From CAYQVW01 sp964421245 (GTDB lineage: Bacteria > Margulisbacteria > WOR-1 > XYC2-FULL-46-14): a DNA stretch of 32,179 nucleotides. Position numbers and translations under genes: made by a program. The stretch covers positions 1 to 32,179 of the forward strand of contig CAYQVW010000016.1 of the NCBI GenBank assembly GCA_964421245.1, read 5' to 3'. Shown one piece after another: positions 7,078-15,351 of this stretch (within the stretch, counting starts at the first letter, position 1; every line of letters begins with the position of its first letter). Below the pieces are notes generated by a model. It worked only from the letters and a program-made list of their open reading frames with translations, was not told the DNA's origin and ran no database searches.

Positions 7078-7571
7078 TTCCTAATTTAATCACGACTCTT
7101 CGGATCTTATCAATACCCCTCATAATAGTTCTTTTGTTATTGCAAAAGCCTTATTTAGCATTTGGTCTTTTTCTCCTGTCGGCCCTAAGCGATGGACTAG
7201 ATGGTTATCTGGCTCGTCGATTAGGACAGATTACTGATTTGGGGAAGTTTTTAGATCCCTTAGCGGATAAGTTACTTGTTATAGGTATTTTGATAACTCT
7301 TGTAGAGACACACCATGGTGTGTCTCTACTACCGACGATCATTATTATAATACGGGAATTTGCAGTTTCTTGGTTGCGTAGTTGGAAGGCAAAAAAGGGA
7401 ATTTCTATGCCAGCAAGCTGGCTTGCAAAGATAAAAACATTTTTGCAGTTAGTTGCCGTAGGAATGTTGATTTTGTCCCTCCCCTATGCCAACTGGGTTC
7501 TTTGGCTGGCAGTTTTTGTATCGGTCATATCGGGGTTAGAATATGCAAAAAGACTCACACAAAGAAGTTAA
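7074..7571 (+). CDS. pgsA: CDP-diacylglycerol-glycerol-3-phosphate phosphatidyltransferase
   Basis: PgsA makes phosphatidylglycerol phosphate at the membrane. The CDP-alcohol phosphatidyltransferase motif D-x2-D-G-x2-A-R-x8-G-x3-D-x3-D is complete (DGLDGYLARRLGQITDLGKF then LDPLADK, about residues 40-66), with four hydrophobic segments around it. The start is a TTG at 7074 that overlaps the rimO stop as TTGA, a tight coupling. At 165 residues it is slightly short for the family. A perfect 28-base palindrome lies inside the reading frame at 7302-7329, in a loop region (LVETHHGVSLLP), apparently without breaking the gene. The 3' end overlaps pncC by 29 bases. Confidence 0.92.
   Translation: MIPNLITTLRILSIPLIIVLLLLQKPYLAFGLFLLSALSDGLDGYLARRLGQITDLGKFLDPLADKLLVIGILITLVETHHGVSLLPTIIIIIREFAVSWLRSWKAKKGISMPASWLAKIKTFLQLVAVGMLILSLPYANWVLWLAVFVSVISGLEYAKRLTQRS
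7302..7329. repeat. 28-base perfect palindrome inside pgsA
   Basis: The left arm GTAGAGACACACCA is followed directly by its reverse complement TGGTGTGTCTCTAC. The GTAGAGAC...GTCTCTAC ends resemble REP-like palindromes that are dispersed in many environmental genomes. It is in frame with pgsA and encodes ordinary residues. Confidence 0.8.
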
Positions 7572-8085
7572 ATTAGAAAGCTTTGAATCACAGATTTTAT
7601 CTGGTTTGGGTAAAATAACCGACGACCAGATCGCTGAGATTTTGCGAGAAAACAAACTAACCCTTTCTGCAGCCGAATCTTTAACCGGCGGGATAATAAG
7701 TGAGAGACTGACTAATATTGCCGGTAGTTCGGATTACTTTATCGGATCGATTGTAAGTTATCATCCAAGGATAAAGGTATCAGAATTACAAATTCCTGGA
7801 AACATGATCGCAAAGTACGGAGTCGTTTCAATTGAAGTGGCAAAGGCCATGGCGGAGGGAATTCGTCGTCGTTTTAAAACCGATATCGGAATTTCTTCCA
7901 CCGGCTGCGCAGGACCAAGTCCGCAGCCACCAGCTCCAGTCGGATTGGCCTATATTGCAGTCTCTTCTATTAGAGGAAACGAAGTAAAGGAGTTACATTT
8001 ACAGGGGTCCAGAAAAGAAATACGGGGAAAAGCCGCTGAGGCAGCAATTGGTCTGCTTTGGCAACATCTTGGTGGCGAGAAATAA
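7543..8085 (+). CDS. pncC: CinA C-terminal domain / nicotinamide-nucleotide amidase
   Basis: This 180-residue protein is the stand-alone CinA C-terminal domain, which deamidates nicotinamide mononucleotide in NAD recycling. Visible family motifs are SAAESLTGGIISERLTNIAGSS at about 43-64, the segment YFIGSIVSYHPRIKVSEL, and GVVSIEVAKAMAEGIRRRF, then STGCAGPSPQPPAPVGLAYIAV. The usual GPGGG form is here GPSPQPP. An N-terminal 25 residues are extra and may be partly outside the real start. It overlaps pgsA by 29 bases and precedes recA, a frequent cinA-recA arrangement. The N-terminal MoCF-like CinA domain is absent. Confidence 0.88.
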   Translation: MQKDSHKEVKLESFESQILSGLGKITDDQIAEILRENKLTLSAAESLTGGIISERLTNIAGSSDYFIGSIVSYHPRIKVSELQIPGNMIAKYGVVSIEVAKAMAEGIRRRFKTDIGISSTGCAGPSPQPPAPVGLAYIAVSSIRGNEVKELHLQGSRKEIRGKAAEAAIGLLWQHLGGEK

Positions 8086-8090
8086 CGTAA

Positions 8091-8111
8091 GGACAGGTTT
8101 GAAACCTGTCC
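8091..8111. repeat. Palindrome between pncC and recA
   Basis: Ten-base perfect arms, GGACAGGTTT (8091-8100) and AAACCTGTCC (8102-8111), surround a single G. It lies 20 bases before the recA start. It may be a REP-like repeat or a control site for recA; the sequence alone cannot decide. Confidence 0.7.
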
Positions 8112-8130
8112 GAAATAAAGGAGGATTATT

Positions 8131-9165
8131 ATGAGTGATGGAAAAAGTAAGGCGTTAGGATTAGCAATTTCTCAAATTGAGAAAAATTATGGAAAGGGAT
8201 CCATAATAAAAATGGGAGAAGACAATCGTTTAAAGATAAAAACCATTTCGACCGGATCAATTGGACTAGATTCGGCCTTAGGAGTGGGTGGACTTCCAAG
8301 AGGAAGGGTAGTTGAAATTTTTGGGCCAGAATCTGGAGGAAAGACTACCGTTTCTCTACAAGTTGTAGCAGAAGCACAAAAAGCCGGTGGAACAGCAGCC
8401 TTCATCGATGCAGAGCATGCAATGGATCCAACCTATGCAAAAAAATTAGGGGTAGATATCGACAATCTTTTGGTTTCACAGCCTGATTACGGTGAACAGG
8501 GACTTGAAATATGTGAAACCTTGGTTCGCTCGGGCGCAGTTGATGTAATTGTAATTGACTCTGTAGCTGCTCTTGTTCCAAAATCTGAGGTTGAGGGAGA
8601 TATGGGAGATGCACAGATGGGATTGCAGGCTCGCCTGATGTCTCAAGCACTTAGAAAATTAACTGCAGTTGCTGCAAAATCAAAAACTGTAATTATTTTT
8701 ATTAATCAGCTTAGACAAAAAATTGGTGTGTTTTTTGGTAACCCAGAAACCACCCCAGGCGGCAGAGCATTAAAATTCTACTCTTCCGTCCGACTCGACG
8801 TTCGGGCTCGTGAAAAAATAAAAGAAGGAGACCAGATTATTGGAACCCGCGTGATGGTAAAGGTTGTAAAGAATAAAGTTGCCCCTCCATTTAAAAGCGC
8901 CTCGTTTGTGTTAATCCACGGAGAAGGAATTTCGAAAGAAGCAGAGTTGGTGGACTTGGGAATAAAAGAAGGATTAGTCGAAAAGAGCGGATCGTGGTAT
9001 TCGCTTGAAGGAGAGAAAATCGGACAAGGGCTCAATCAAAGTATGGCTTACTTAAAAGATCATAAAGCCGCAGCAAATAAGCTAGAGAAGAAGATTAGAA
9101 AGTCGTTAGGCGCAGAAAAAGAAGAATTAACAATTGTAAAGGTAGATTCGAAAAAGAAAAAATAA
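8131..9165 (+). CDS. recA: RecA recombinase
   Basis: RecA forms filaments on single-stranded DNA, drives homologous recombination and triggers LexA self-cleavage where LexA exists. The 344-residue length is standard. The Walker A motif GPESGGKTT is at 65-73. Also present are VIVIDSVAALVPKSE (Walker B and the following loop), INQLRQKIGVFFGNPETTPGG (loop 2) and the C-terminal lysine-rich tail. A strong AAGGAGG ribosome site precedes the ATG, unlike the leaderless genes nearby. A perfect palindrome lies 20 bases upstream. RNase Y follows 12 bases after the stop. Confidence 0.98.
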   Translation: MSDGKSKALGLAISQIEKNYGKGSIIKMGEDNRLKIKTISTGSIGLDSALGVGGLPRGRVVEIFGPESGGKTTVSLQVVAEAQKAGGTAAFIDAEHAMDPTYAKKLGVDIDNLLVSQPDYGEQGLEICETLVRSGAVDVIVIDSVAALVPKSEVEGDMGDAQMGLQARLMSQALRKLTAVAAKSKTVIIFINQLRQKIGVFFGNPETTPGGRALKFYSSVRLDVRAREKIKEGDQIIGTRVMVKVVKNKVAPPFKSASFVLIHGEGISKEAELVDLGIKEGLVEKSGSWYSLEGEKIGQGLNQSMAYLKDHKAAANKLEKKIRKSLGAEKEELTIVKVDSKKKK

Positions 9166-9177
9166 GGAGAAAGTTTC

Positions 9178-10725
9178 ATGAATATTCAAATATTGTTATC
9201 AATTATTGCAGGTGGCGTGGTCCTATTTGGACTTGGAGTTACCTTTCTTATAGTTCGCAAACAGGTTGCAGGCAAGAATCTAGAAATTGCCAAAGAATCT
9301 GCTAAGCGAATATTAGAAGATGCGAAGAGGGATTCCGAAACCAAGAGAAAAGAGCTGATCATTGAGGCAAAAGAGGAAGCGGTAAGGATAGAAAAACAAG
9401 CAGAAAAAACCGCAAGAGAGAGACAGTCGGGCTTAAGCGGGTTGGAAAGAAAGCTTGAACAAAAAGAAGAAAATATTGAAAAGAAAGTAGCCCAGGCAGA
9501 AGAGCAAGCCAACAAGCTAAAGCAAAGAGAAGAAGAGATTCAAAAAATAAAAGAAGAGACAGAAAAAGTAAGACAGCAAGAGGTCGAAAAACTGGAAAAG
9601 GTTGCTAGCCTCTCCAGAGAAGATGCAAAAAAACTGTTACTAGAAAACCTTGAAAAGACCTTGCAGCATGAGGCCGGGTTAATAATTAAGAAAAAAGAAG
9701 AGCAGATTAAAAAAGATGCAGAAAAGAAGAGCCGAGAGATATTGGCAACTGCGATTCAGCGTTGTGCGGTTGATCACGCAGTAGAAACCACAACCTCTAT
9801 GGCAGAACTTCCATCAGATGATTTAAAAGGAAGAATAATCGGTCGAGAAGGAAGAAACATCCGTGCTTTTGAAACATTAACCGGCGTTGATTTGGTGGTA
9901 GATGACACACCCGAAGCGGTTATTCTATCTAGCTTTGATCCAATGCGCAGAGAGGTTGCGAGAAGAACCCTAAACAAATTGATCGTAGACGGAAGAATCC
10001 ACCCTGCCCGAGTTGAAGAGATGTACAACAAAGCAAAGGATGAAGTAAAAGCAATTATGTGGGAATTTGGTGAACAGGTCGCTTTTGATACAGATGTTCC
10101 AAATATCCCAGCAGTGCTGGTACAATTGCTTGGCCGTCTACACTTTAGAACAAGTTATGGACAAAATGTTTTACAACATTCAAAAGAGGTCGCCTATCTT
10201 GCTGGAATGTTAGCCGCCGAACTTGGTGTTAATGTTAAATTAGCAAAACGCGGTGGACTATTGCACGATATTGGTAAAGCGATCGATCAAGAAGCAGAAG
10301 GAACCCATACAAAGTTGGGAGCACTCTTTGCGCAAAAAGCAGGAGAATCTCCCGAGGTTGTCCATATTATAGAATCGCACCATCATGATGTAGAACCTGC
10401 AACAATTGAGGCAATCTTGGTAGAAGTAGCCGACGCAATTTCTGCCGCAAGACCAGGGGCCAGACGAGACACCCTTGAGGCCTATATTAAACGATTGCAG
10501 AATTTAGAGGGTGTAGCAAAAGGATTTGATGGAGTTGAAAAATGCTATGCCATCCAAGCCGGACGAGAAGTTCGCGTAATTGTTGAACCGGATAAAGTCG
10601 ATGATGCAGCCGCAGCTAAACTAGCTCACGATATTGCAAAAAAGGTTGAAGCAGAGCTAGACTATCCAGGAGAAGTCCGGGTAACAGTAATCCGTGAAAC
10701 TAGATCACAGGGGATAGCAAAGTAG
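9178..10725 (+). CDS. rny: Ribonuclease Y
   Basis: RNase Y is a membrane-anchored endoribonuclease that starts mRNA decay in many bacteria lacking RNase E. The 515-residue protein has an N-terminal membrane segment (about 3-26), a long charged coiled coil (about 35-190), a KH domain with GRIIGREGRNI at 218-228, and an HD domain with His334 and His363-Asp364 (LLHDIGKAID). The ATG follows AAGGAGA. It is placed between recA and ymdB, an order seen in several bacterial groups. The next gene starts one base after its stop. Confidence 0.97.
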   Translation: MNIQILLSIIAGGVVLFGLGVTFLIVRKQVAGKNLEIAKESAKRILEDAKRDSETKRKELIIEAKEEAVRIEKQAEKTARERQSGLSGLERKLEQKEENIEKKVAQAEEQANKLKQREEEIQKIKEETEKVRQQEVEKLEKVASLSREDAKKLLLENLEKTLQHEAGLIIKKKEEQIKKDAEKKSREILATAIQRCAVDHAVETTTSMAELPSDDLKGRIIGREGRNIRAFETLTGVDLVVDDTPEAVILSSFDPMRREVARRTLNKLIVDGRIHPARVEEMYNKAKDEVKAIMWEFGEQVAFDTDVPNIPAVLVQLLGRLHFRTSYGQNVLQHSKEVAYLAGMLAAELGVNVKLAKRGGLLHDIGKAIDQEAEGTHTKLGALFAQKAGESPEVVHIIESHHHDVEPATIEAILVEVADAISAARPGARRDTLEAYIKRLQNLEGVAKGFDGVEKCYAIQAGREVRVIVEPDKVDDAAAAKLAHDIAKKVEAELDYPGEVRVTVIRETRSQGIAK

Positions 10726-10726
10726 A

Positions 10727-11533
10727 ATGAAAATTCTCTTTATTGGGGACATCATTGGTAAGCTCGGAAGAAAGATTACTAAACAACTTATTCCGGGATT
10801 AAAAAAGGAGTTCTCTCCTGACTTCATCTTAGCTAATGGGGAAAACCTGGCTCATGGGTCGGGGATAACACTAAAAACCTATGACGAAATAACCATGGCC
10901 GGAGTTGATGCCTTAACCTCCGGCAACCATGTTTGGGGTAGCCGCGATTTTATTAAAGATATTGGAAGCTGTTGCTCCTTCTTTGTTCGTCCGGCCAATT
11001 ACCCACCCGAGACTCCAGGAAAAAGTCATATCATAATAAAAAGAGACGATCTTAAGATGGGGGTAATCTGTATTAATGGCAGAACCTTTATGAGGCCCCC
11101 TCTGGATTGTCCTTTTAGAGTCATGGAACCAATAATTGAAAAGATAAAAAAAGAGACCAACATTATATTTGTTGATTTTCATGCCGAGGCAACTTCAGAA
11201 AAGAATGCGATGGGATTTTTCTTAGATGGAAAAGTATCGACTGTTGTTGGAACTCACACCCATATTCAAACTGCCGATGAACGTGTTCTTCCAAAAGGAA
11301 CTGGCTATATTTCTGACGTTGGAATGGTTGGTGCTCAAAACTCCGTTATTGGCGCACAGGTTGAACCGATCATTGATCGCTTTTTAACCAGCATGCCGAC
11401 TAGATTTGAACCAGAAGATAAGGGCCCAGCAATATTTAATGCAGTCCTTATTGAAATTGATGAAAAAACAGGGAAAACTAATAAAATCGAGAGAATTTTT
11501 CGAGTTATAAGTTCAAAATCCGCTCAGCAATAA
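10727..11533 (+). CDS. ymdB: YmdB-family metallophosphoesterase
   Basis: Members of this family are di-metal phosphodiesterases active on 2',3'-cyclic nucleotides or cAMP, and Bacillus YmdB affects biofilm and RNA metabolism with RNase Y. Metal-binding residues visible are Asp8 (FIGDIIG), Glu39 in NGEN, Asn67-His68 in SGNHVWG, His152 in FHAE, and His177 and His179 in GTHTH. The length of 268 residues is typical. It follows rny by one base, so the two are surely co-transcribed. Its last 29 bases overlap the convergent valS end. Confidence 0.93.
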   Translation: MKILFIGDIIGKLGRKITKQLIPGLKKEFSPDFILANGENLAHGSGITLKTYDEITMAGVDALTSGNHVWGSRDFIKDIGSCCSFFVRPANYPPETPGKSHIIIKRDDLKMGVICINGRTFMRPPLDCPFRVMEPIIEKIKKETNIIFVDFHAEATSEKNAMGFFLDGKVSTVVGTHTHIQTADERVLPKGTGYISDVGMVGAQNSVIGAQVEPIIDRFLTSMPTRFEPEDKGPAIFNAVLIEIDEKTGKTNKIERIFRVISSKSAQQ

Positions 11534-14500
11534 CTTTTATCTTGTTTGAAAATTCTTTCTTTTGTTCTTTCGCTTGCTCAATCGCTTCTTTGGGGGCCTT
11601 GTCAGTGAATTTTTTATTTGAAAGCCGCTGTTCAATTCTTTGAAGATTATTTTCTAAGGATTCTTTTTCTTTTCCAAGCCGAGCCTTCTCTTTTTCAAGA
11701 TCAATAAGGCCTGCTAGTGGAACATAAACTTGAGCACTTGATGTAACTTCTGCAACTGCTTGTTTCATTGGACTCTTTAGTTTCGAAACAACTTCAACTT
11801 CAGAAGCCTTAATAAATCTTTTTATTGTATCTATATCTAATTTATTTTTTGAAACAACAATAACTTTAACCTCTTTTGAATATGGAATATTTACTTCTGC
11901 TCTAATTTTTCTTATCGCCCCAATAACTTCTTTTAATGATTCTATCTCTTTTTCTGTTTTCTCATTTATAAGTTTTTTATCTGGCTTCGGCCACTCTTGA
12001 ATCATTATAGATTGAGCATTCCCCATTCTAGAAAACAATTCTTCTGTAACAAACGGCATAAAAGGATGTAACAATTTTAGGATCCCGGATAAGACATCCA
12101 TAAGGACTCCCGGATTTGGGTTTTGTTTCGAGAATTCAACATACCAATCACAATAATCATGCCAAACAAAAGAGTATAGCTTTCTAGCCGCCTCCCCCAT
12201 TTCAAAATTATCAATTAATGCCGTCACTTCTTTCACTGTTTTATTATATTTAGATATTATCCACTTATCATAAATTGACGGGTTGTTAGTCGTTAGTTGT
12301 TTGTTGTTAGTTAATTGAGCGAAGCGCGCAACGTTCCAAATCTTGGTCACAAAACTCTTCGCTTCACGGATTCTATCATCAGTTAATCTAATATCCTGTC
12401 CCTGCCCTACTACTAGAGAAATAAGAGTAAAGCGCAAAACATCAGCTCCATCTTTTTCGATAATTTCGAGCGGGTCAATAACATTACCAGTTGATTTGCT
12501 CATTTTTTTGCCGGATTTATCTTTTACCAAACCATGGATAAAGACAGTGCTAAAGGGTTTTTTCTTCATAAAATGCATTCCGGTCATGATCATTCGAGAG
12601 ACCCAGAAGGTTATAATGTCATAGCCTGTAACTAATACTGAGGTTGGGTAGTGCGTTTTCAAATCATCTGTTTGCTCGGGCCAACCTAACGTAGAAAAAG
12701 GCCAAAGAGCCGACGAAAACCAAGTATCAAACACATCCGGATCTTGTTCCAGTTTTGTCCCACCACATTTCGGACATTTCTTCGGCGTTTCCTCAGAAAC
12801 TATTATTTCATTGCATTCTTGTCCCTTGTCGCTTGACCCTTGCCCCTTACAATACCAAACCGGAATTTGATGTCCCCACCAAAGTTGACGCGAAATACAC
12901 CAGTCTCGAAGATTGGTCATCCACTGCAAATAAACCTTGGTCCAACGCTCCGGAACAAACTCAATTAATCCGTCTTCAACAGCCTTAATCGCAGCTTCTG
13001 CCAAAGGTTTTATTTTTACGTACCACTGATCAGAAAGATATGGCTCAACAATCTGTTTACAACGATAACAAGTACCAACCGAATTTTCATAACCTTCTAT
13101 TTTGTCAATAAAGCCGCCCGCTTCAAGCATTTCTACCAATAATTCGCGGGCCTTAAATCGATCCAATCCTTCAAGCACTTTAACTTTTTCTTTTTCCGCT
13201 GCCTCAAACTCATCAAAAATAATCTTCGCATCCGGAGTTAGAATATTTATCTTTGGAAGATTATGTCTCTCTCCCATCATATAATCATTTGGATCATGAG
13301 CCGGAGTAACCTTAACCGCTCCGGTTCCAAATTCTAGATCTACAAAGTTATCGGTAATAATTGGTATTTTTCTTCCTACCAAGGGTAAGACCAGGCTCTT
13401 TCCGTGTAAATGTTTATATCTTGGATCTTTTGGATTAACCGCAACGGCCGTATCTCCAAGCATTGTTTCGGGACGGGTTGTGGCAACAATAATTTCACCG
13501 TATTTTATATGCCATAGTTTTCCCTTGCGTGGAGTGTGTTCTACTTCGATATCAGATAATGCGGTCCCACAACGCGGACACCAGTTAATTATTCTTTTCC
13601 CTCGATAGATTAAGCCTTCTTTATATAATTGAACAAATTCTCGTCGAACGGCTTTTGATAAGCCCTCGTCCATTGTAAAGCGCTCGCGCGACCAGTCACA
13701 AGAAGTTCCAAGCCTTCTAAGCTGTTGTGTTATTTTGCCTCCGTATTCCTTTTTCCATTCCCAAACTTTTTCAATAAATTTTTCACGTCCGAGATCGTCT
13801 TTTTTCTTCCCCTCTTTTTTAAGCGCTTTTTCAACTACATTTTGAGTTGCAATTCCAGCATGATCGGTTCCAGGGACCCAAAGAGTTTTAAATCCTTGCA
13901 TTCTTTTATAGCGAATCAAAACATCTTGAAGTGAATTGTCTAGGGCATGTCCCATATGTAGGGCTCCAGTAACATTTGGCGGAGGGATTACTATTGTAAA
14001 CGGTTCGGCTTTTGATTTTGAATCTGGTTTAAATAATCCATTTTCTTCCCAAAATTTATACCATTTTTGCTCTACTTCGGCCGGATTATAGTTCTTTTGC
14101 ATTTCTTGACTCATAATTTTATTCTCCCCCCTATCCATTAAATTATTTGTAAATTCTTCGAGCAATTGATAATTTCCATTGTCGGCTGCCTTGAGAGAAT
14201 CGATATATTTCTTTCTAATATCAGTTTCCTCTACTAATTCGTTGTTCGGCCAGGTAGGCAATTGGCACTCCTTTGAAAACAAAAAAATATCGGCAATTAT
14301 TCTAGCATGCCTTCCATTACCATCCCGAAACGGATGAATCTTAACCAGTCGGTGATGGATTCTAACGCTTTGCTCGATCAATCCCATCTCTTCTTTTTTT
14401 TCCCAATAATTTATGTCATCAACTAATATTTTTAAATTTTCTTGAATCTTATGCCAATCAACACCAATGTTTAGATTTTCGTGTCTGAATTCACCAGACC

Positions 14501-14714
14501 ATTTCCATGTTTCATCGAACATGTCCTTATGAACTTTTTTAATAAAAGAAATATTAAATTTTTGATCTTTCCTTTTTCCAAGATATTTTCTAACAGCCTT
14601 GAGAATATTTGCTGCTTCCCATTCGTTAAGTTCTGGGCGGGTATTTATATGCGTCGGGATTAAACCGGAAGGATCAATCGGGGTTGATCCCTCAATTGTT
14701 TCGAAAGTAGGCAT
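11505..14714 (-). CDS. valS: Fic domain fused in frame to valyl-tRNA synthetase
   Basis: One open frame of 1069 codons holds two proteins. Residues 1-195 are a Fic-domain AMP-transferase of the 'mobile mystery protein B' type: EGSTPIDP, ELNEWEAANIL, and the catalytic loop HPFRDGNGR at 127-135. Residues 201-1069 are a full-length (869-residue) valyl-tRNA synthetase, with HMGH at 253-256, the KMSKS loop at about 737-741, zinc-type cysteine pairs and a C-terminal coiled coil of about 65 residues. ValS residue 1 is the ATG at 14114, which has its own GGGGGAG ribosome site. The junction crosses six G residues; losing one would stop the Fic frame at a TGA overlapping this ATG. So the fusion may be real, switchable, or a base-count error. 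The 5' ATG overlaps the antitoxin stop as TAATG. The 3' end overlaps ymdB. Confidence 0.9.
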   Translation of the reverse strand: MPTFETIEGSTPIDPSGLIPTHINTRPELNEWEAANILKAVRKYLGKRKDQKFNISFIKKVHKDMFDETWKWSGEFRHENLNIGVDWHKIQENLKILVDDINYWEKKEEMGLIEQSVRIHHRLVKIHPFRDGNGRHARIIADIFLFSKECQLPTWPNNELVEETDIRKKYIDSLKAADNGNYQLLEEFTNNLMDRGENKIMSQEMQKNYNPAEVEQKWYKFWEENGLFKPDSKSKAEPFTIVIPPPNVTGALHMGHALDNSLQDVLIRYKRMQGFKTLWVPGTDHAGIATQNVVEKALKKEGKKKDDLGREKFIEKVWEWKKEYGGKITQQLRRLGTSCDWSRERFTMDEGLSKAVRREFVQLYKEGLIYRGKRIINWCPRCGTALSDIEVEHTPRKGKLWHIKYGEIIVATTRPETMLGDTAVAVNPKDPRYKHLHGKSLVLPLVGRKIPIITDNFVDLEFGTGAVKVTPAHDPNDYMMGERHNLPKINILTPDAKIIFDEFEAAEKEKVKVLEGLDRFKARELLVEMLEAGGFIDKIEGYENSVGTCYRCKQIVEPYLSDQWYVKIKPLAEAAIKAVEDGLIEFVPERWTKVYLQWMTNLRDWCISRQLWWGHQIPVWYCKGQGSSDKGQECNEIIVSEETPKKCPKCGGTKLEQDPDVFDTWFSSALWPFSTLGWPEQTDDLKTHYPTSVLVTGYDIITFWVSRMIMTGMHFMKKKPFSTVFIHGLVKDKSGKKMSKSTGNVIDPLEIIEKDGADVLRFTLISLVVGQGQDIRLTDDRIREAKSFVTKIWNVARFAQLTNNKQLTTNNPSIYDKWIISKYNKTVKEVTALIDNFEMGEAARKLYSFVWHDYCDWYVEFSKQNPNPGVLMDVLSGILKLLHPFMPFVTEELFSRMGNAQSIMIQEWPKPDKKLINEKTEKEIESLKEVIGAIRKIRAEVNIPYSKEVKVIVVSKNKLDIDTIKRFIKASEVEVVSKLKSPMKQAVAEVTSSAQVYVPLAGLIDLEKEKARLGKEKESLENNLQRIEQRLSNKKFTDKAPKEAIEQAKEQKKEFSNKIKVIAERILNL
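12283..12317. repeat. Heptamer tandem tract in valS (a)
   Basis: Five units in perfect seven-base register: TTGTTAG, TCGTTAG, TTGTTTG, TTGTTAG, TTAATTG. The tract encodes a QLTNNKQLTTNN-like linker in ValS. It resembles the degenerate short tandem heptamers known from cyanobacteria. Confidence 0.8.
12819..12846. repeat. Heptamer tandem tract in valS (b)
   Basis: Four units in register: TTGTCCC, TTGTCGC, TTGACCC, TTGCCCC. The tract encodes KGQGSSDKGQ between the YC and C of the ValS zinc-type motif, where other ValS proteins usually have only one or two residues. It looks like an in-frame insertion. Confidence 0.8.
14112..14131 (-). promoter_or_regulatory. Internal valS start with ribosome site and G6 tract
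   Basis: Read on the minus strand: six G (14131-14126), then AGAATAAAATT, then ATG at 14114-14112. The GGGGGAG sits nine bases before the ATG, suitable for independent ValS translation. With five G the upstream Fic frame would end in TGA overlapping this ATG; with seven G it would end at TAA five codons on. Only exactly six (or three more or fewer) gives a fusion. Confidence 0.75.
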
Positions 14715-15169
14715 TATTCTTCCCAGAGCTCCGGTCCCGGATTTTCAAGTAGGTCTTCGACCAATTCTTTGTAATCATATTTATATCCTTTTTTCGTTAA
14801 TGCCTGTTTCTCCAATGCCATATTTGAATAAGTACGATCGAGCATTTTTTTTGCAACCCTCTCTGCTTGTTTTTTTACCAAATCCTCAAGGGAAACGTTT
14901 GAAACAATCCCAATCGCAAGCTCACATTCTAGTGCTCTCAATACTTTTGCTACCGTTTTTAAGCTACTTGATTCAATATTTTCTTCAATTTGAGATATGG
15001 CCGGTTGTTTAACTTTTAACTTATTTGCTAATTGCCTCTGAGTTATTCCCAATGCTTCTCGAATATCCTTTATCCTCTGCCCCACTTTATCTATCTGAAA
15101 AAAATCTTTCTTCTTCACCGAATCAGAAAGTTGTTTTAATTTTAGTCTCTTAAACTTACTTTTTCTCAT
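14714..15169 (-). CDS. XRE-type helix-turn-helix antitoxin ('mobile mystery protein A' type)
   Basis: The 151-residue protein has an XRE-type helix-turn-helix at about 30-85 (IREALGITQRQLANKLKVKQ). Its C-terminal half resembles the 'mobile mystery protein A' family: SLEDLVKKQAERVAKKMLDR, then SNMALEKQAL and a closing ELVEDLLENPGPELWEE. That family is found paired with the Fic-type 'mobile mystery protein B', as here. The expected roles are antitoxin and repressor of its own promoter. The start has an excellent AGGAGG site. The stop overlaps the Fic start as TAATG. Two matching palindromes upstream are likely operator sites. Since valS lies in the same transcript, this protein may also control ValS supply. 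Confidence 0.88.
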   Translation of the reverse strand: MRKSKFKRLKLKQLSDSVKKKDFFQIDKVGQRIKDIREALGITQRQLANKLKVKQPAISQIEENIESSSLKTVAKVLRALECELAIGIVSNVSLEDLVKKQAERVAKKMLDRTYSNMALEKQALTKKGYKYDYKELVEDLLENPGPELWEE

Positions 15170-15184
15170 ATTCTCCTCCTAAAT

Positions 15185-15275
15185 ATAAGCTTTAGCTTAT
15201 GCCCACAACTGTACAAATATAAGCCATAGCTTATAATACATGCACAATGATATATCTTTTAACTTATATTGTCAA
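15185..15275 (-). promoter_or_regulatory. Antitoxin-Fic-valS promoter with two operator palindromes
   Basis: On the minus strand, TTGACA (15275-15270), 17 bases, then TATCAT (15252-15247) make a near-consensus promoter. Downstream, in the leader, are two copies of ATAAGC-N4-GCTTAT, at 15219-15234 and 15185-15200, 34 bases apart centre to centre. They are the natural binding sites for the antitoxin dimer. Repression here would also lower valS. Confidence 0.72.
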
Positions 15276-15351
15276 GAGGAATTTTAGACTAGTTTGATTT
15301 TTGTGTTCCTGTGATCATATAGTATAATTATAACAAATATAGTGAAATCTC

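Noticed and set aside
7302..7329. Palindrome in pgsA as a terminator
   Set aside because: It is in the middle of a complete gene and no T run follows it.
12343..12624. Plus-strand reading frames across valS, ftsH and mfd
   Set aside because: They are antisense shadows of conserved domains, with no ribosome sites or recognisable protein pattern.
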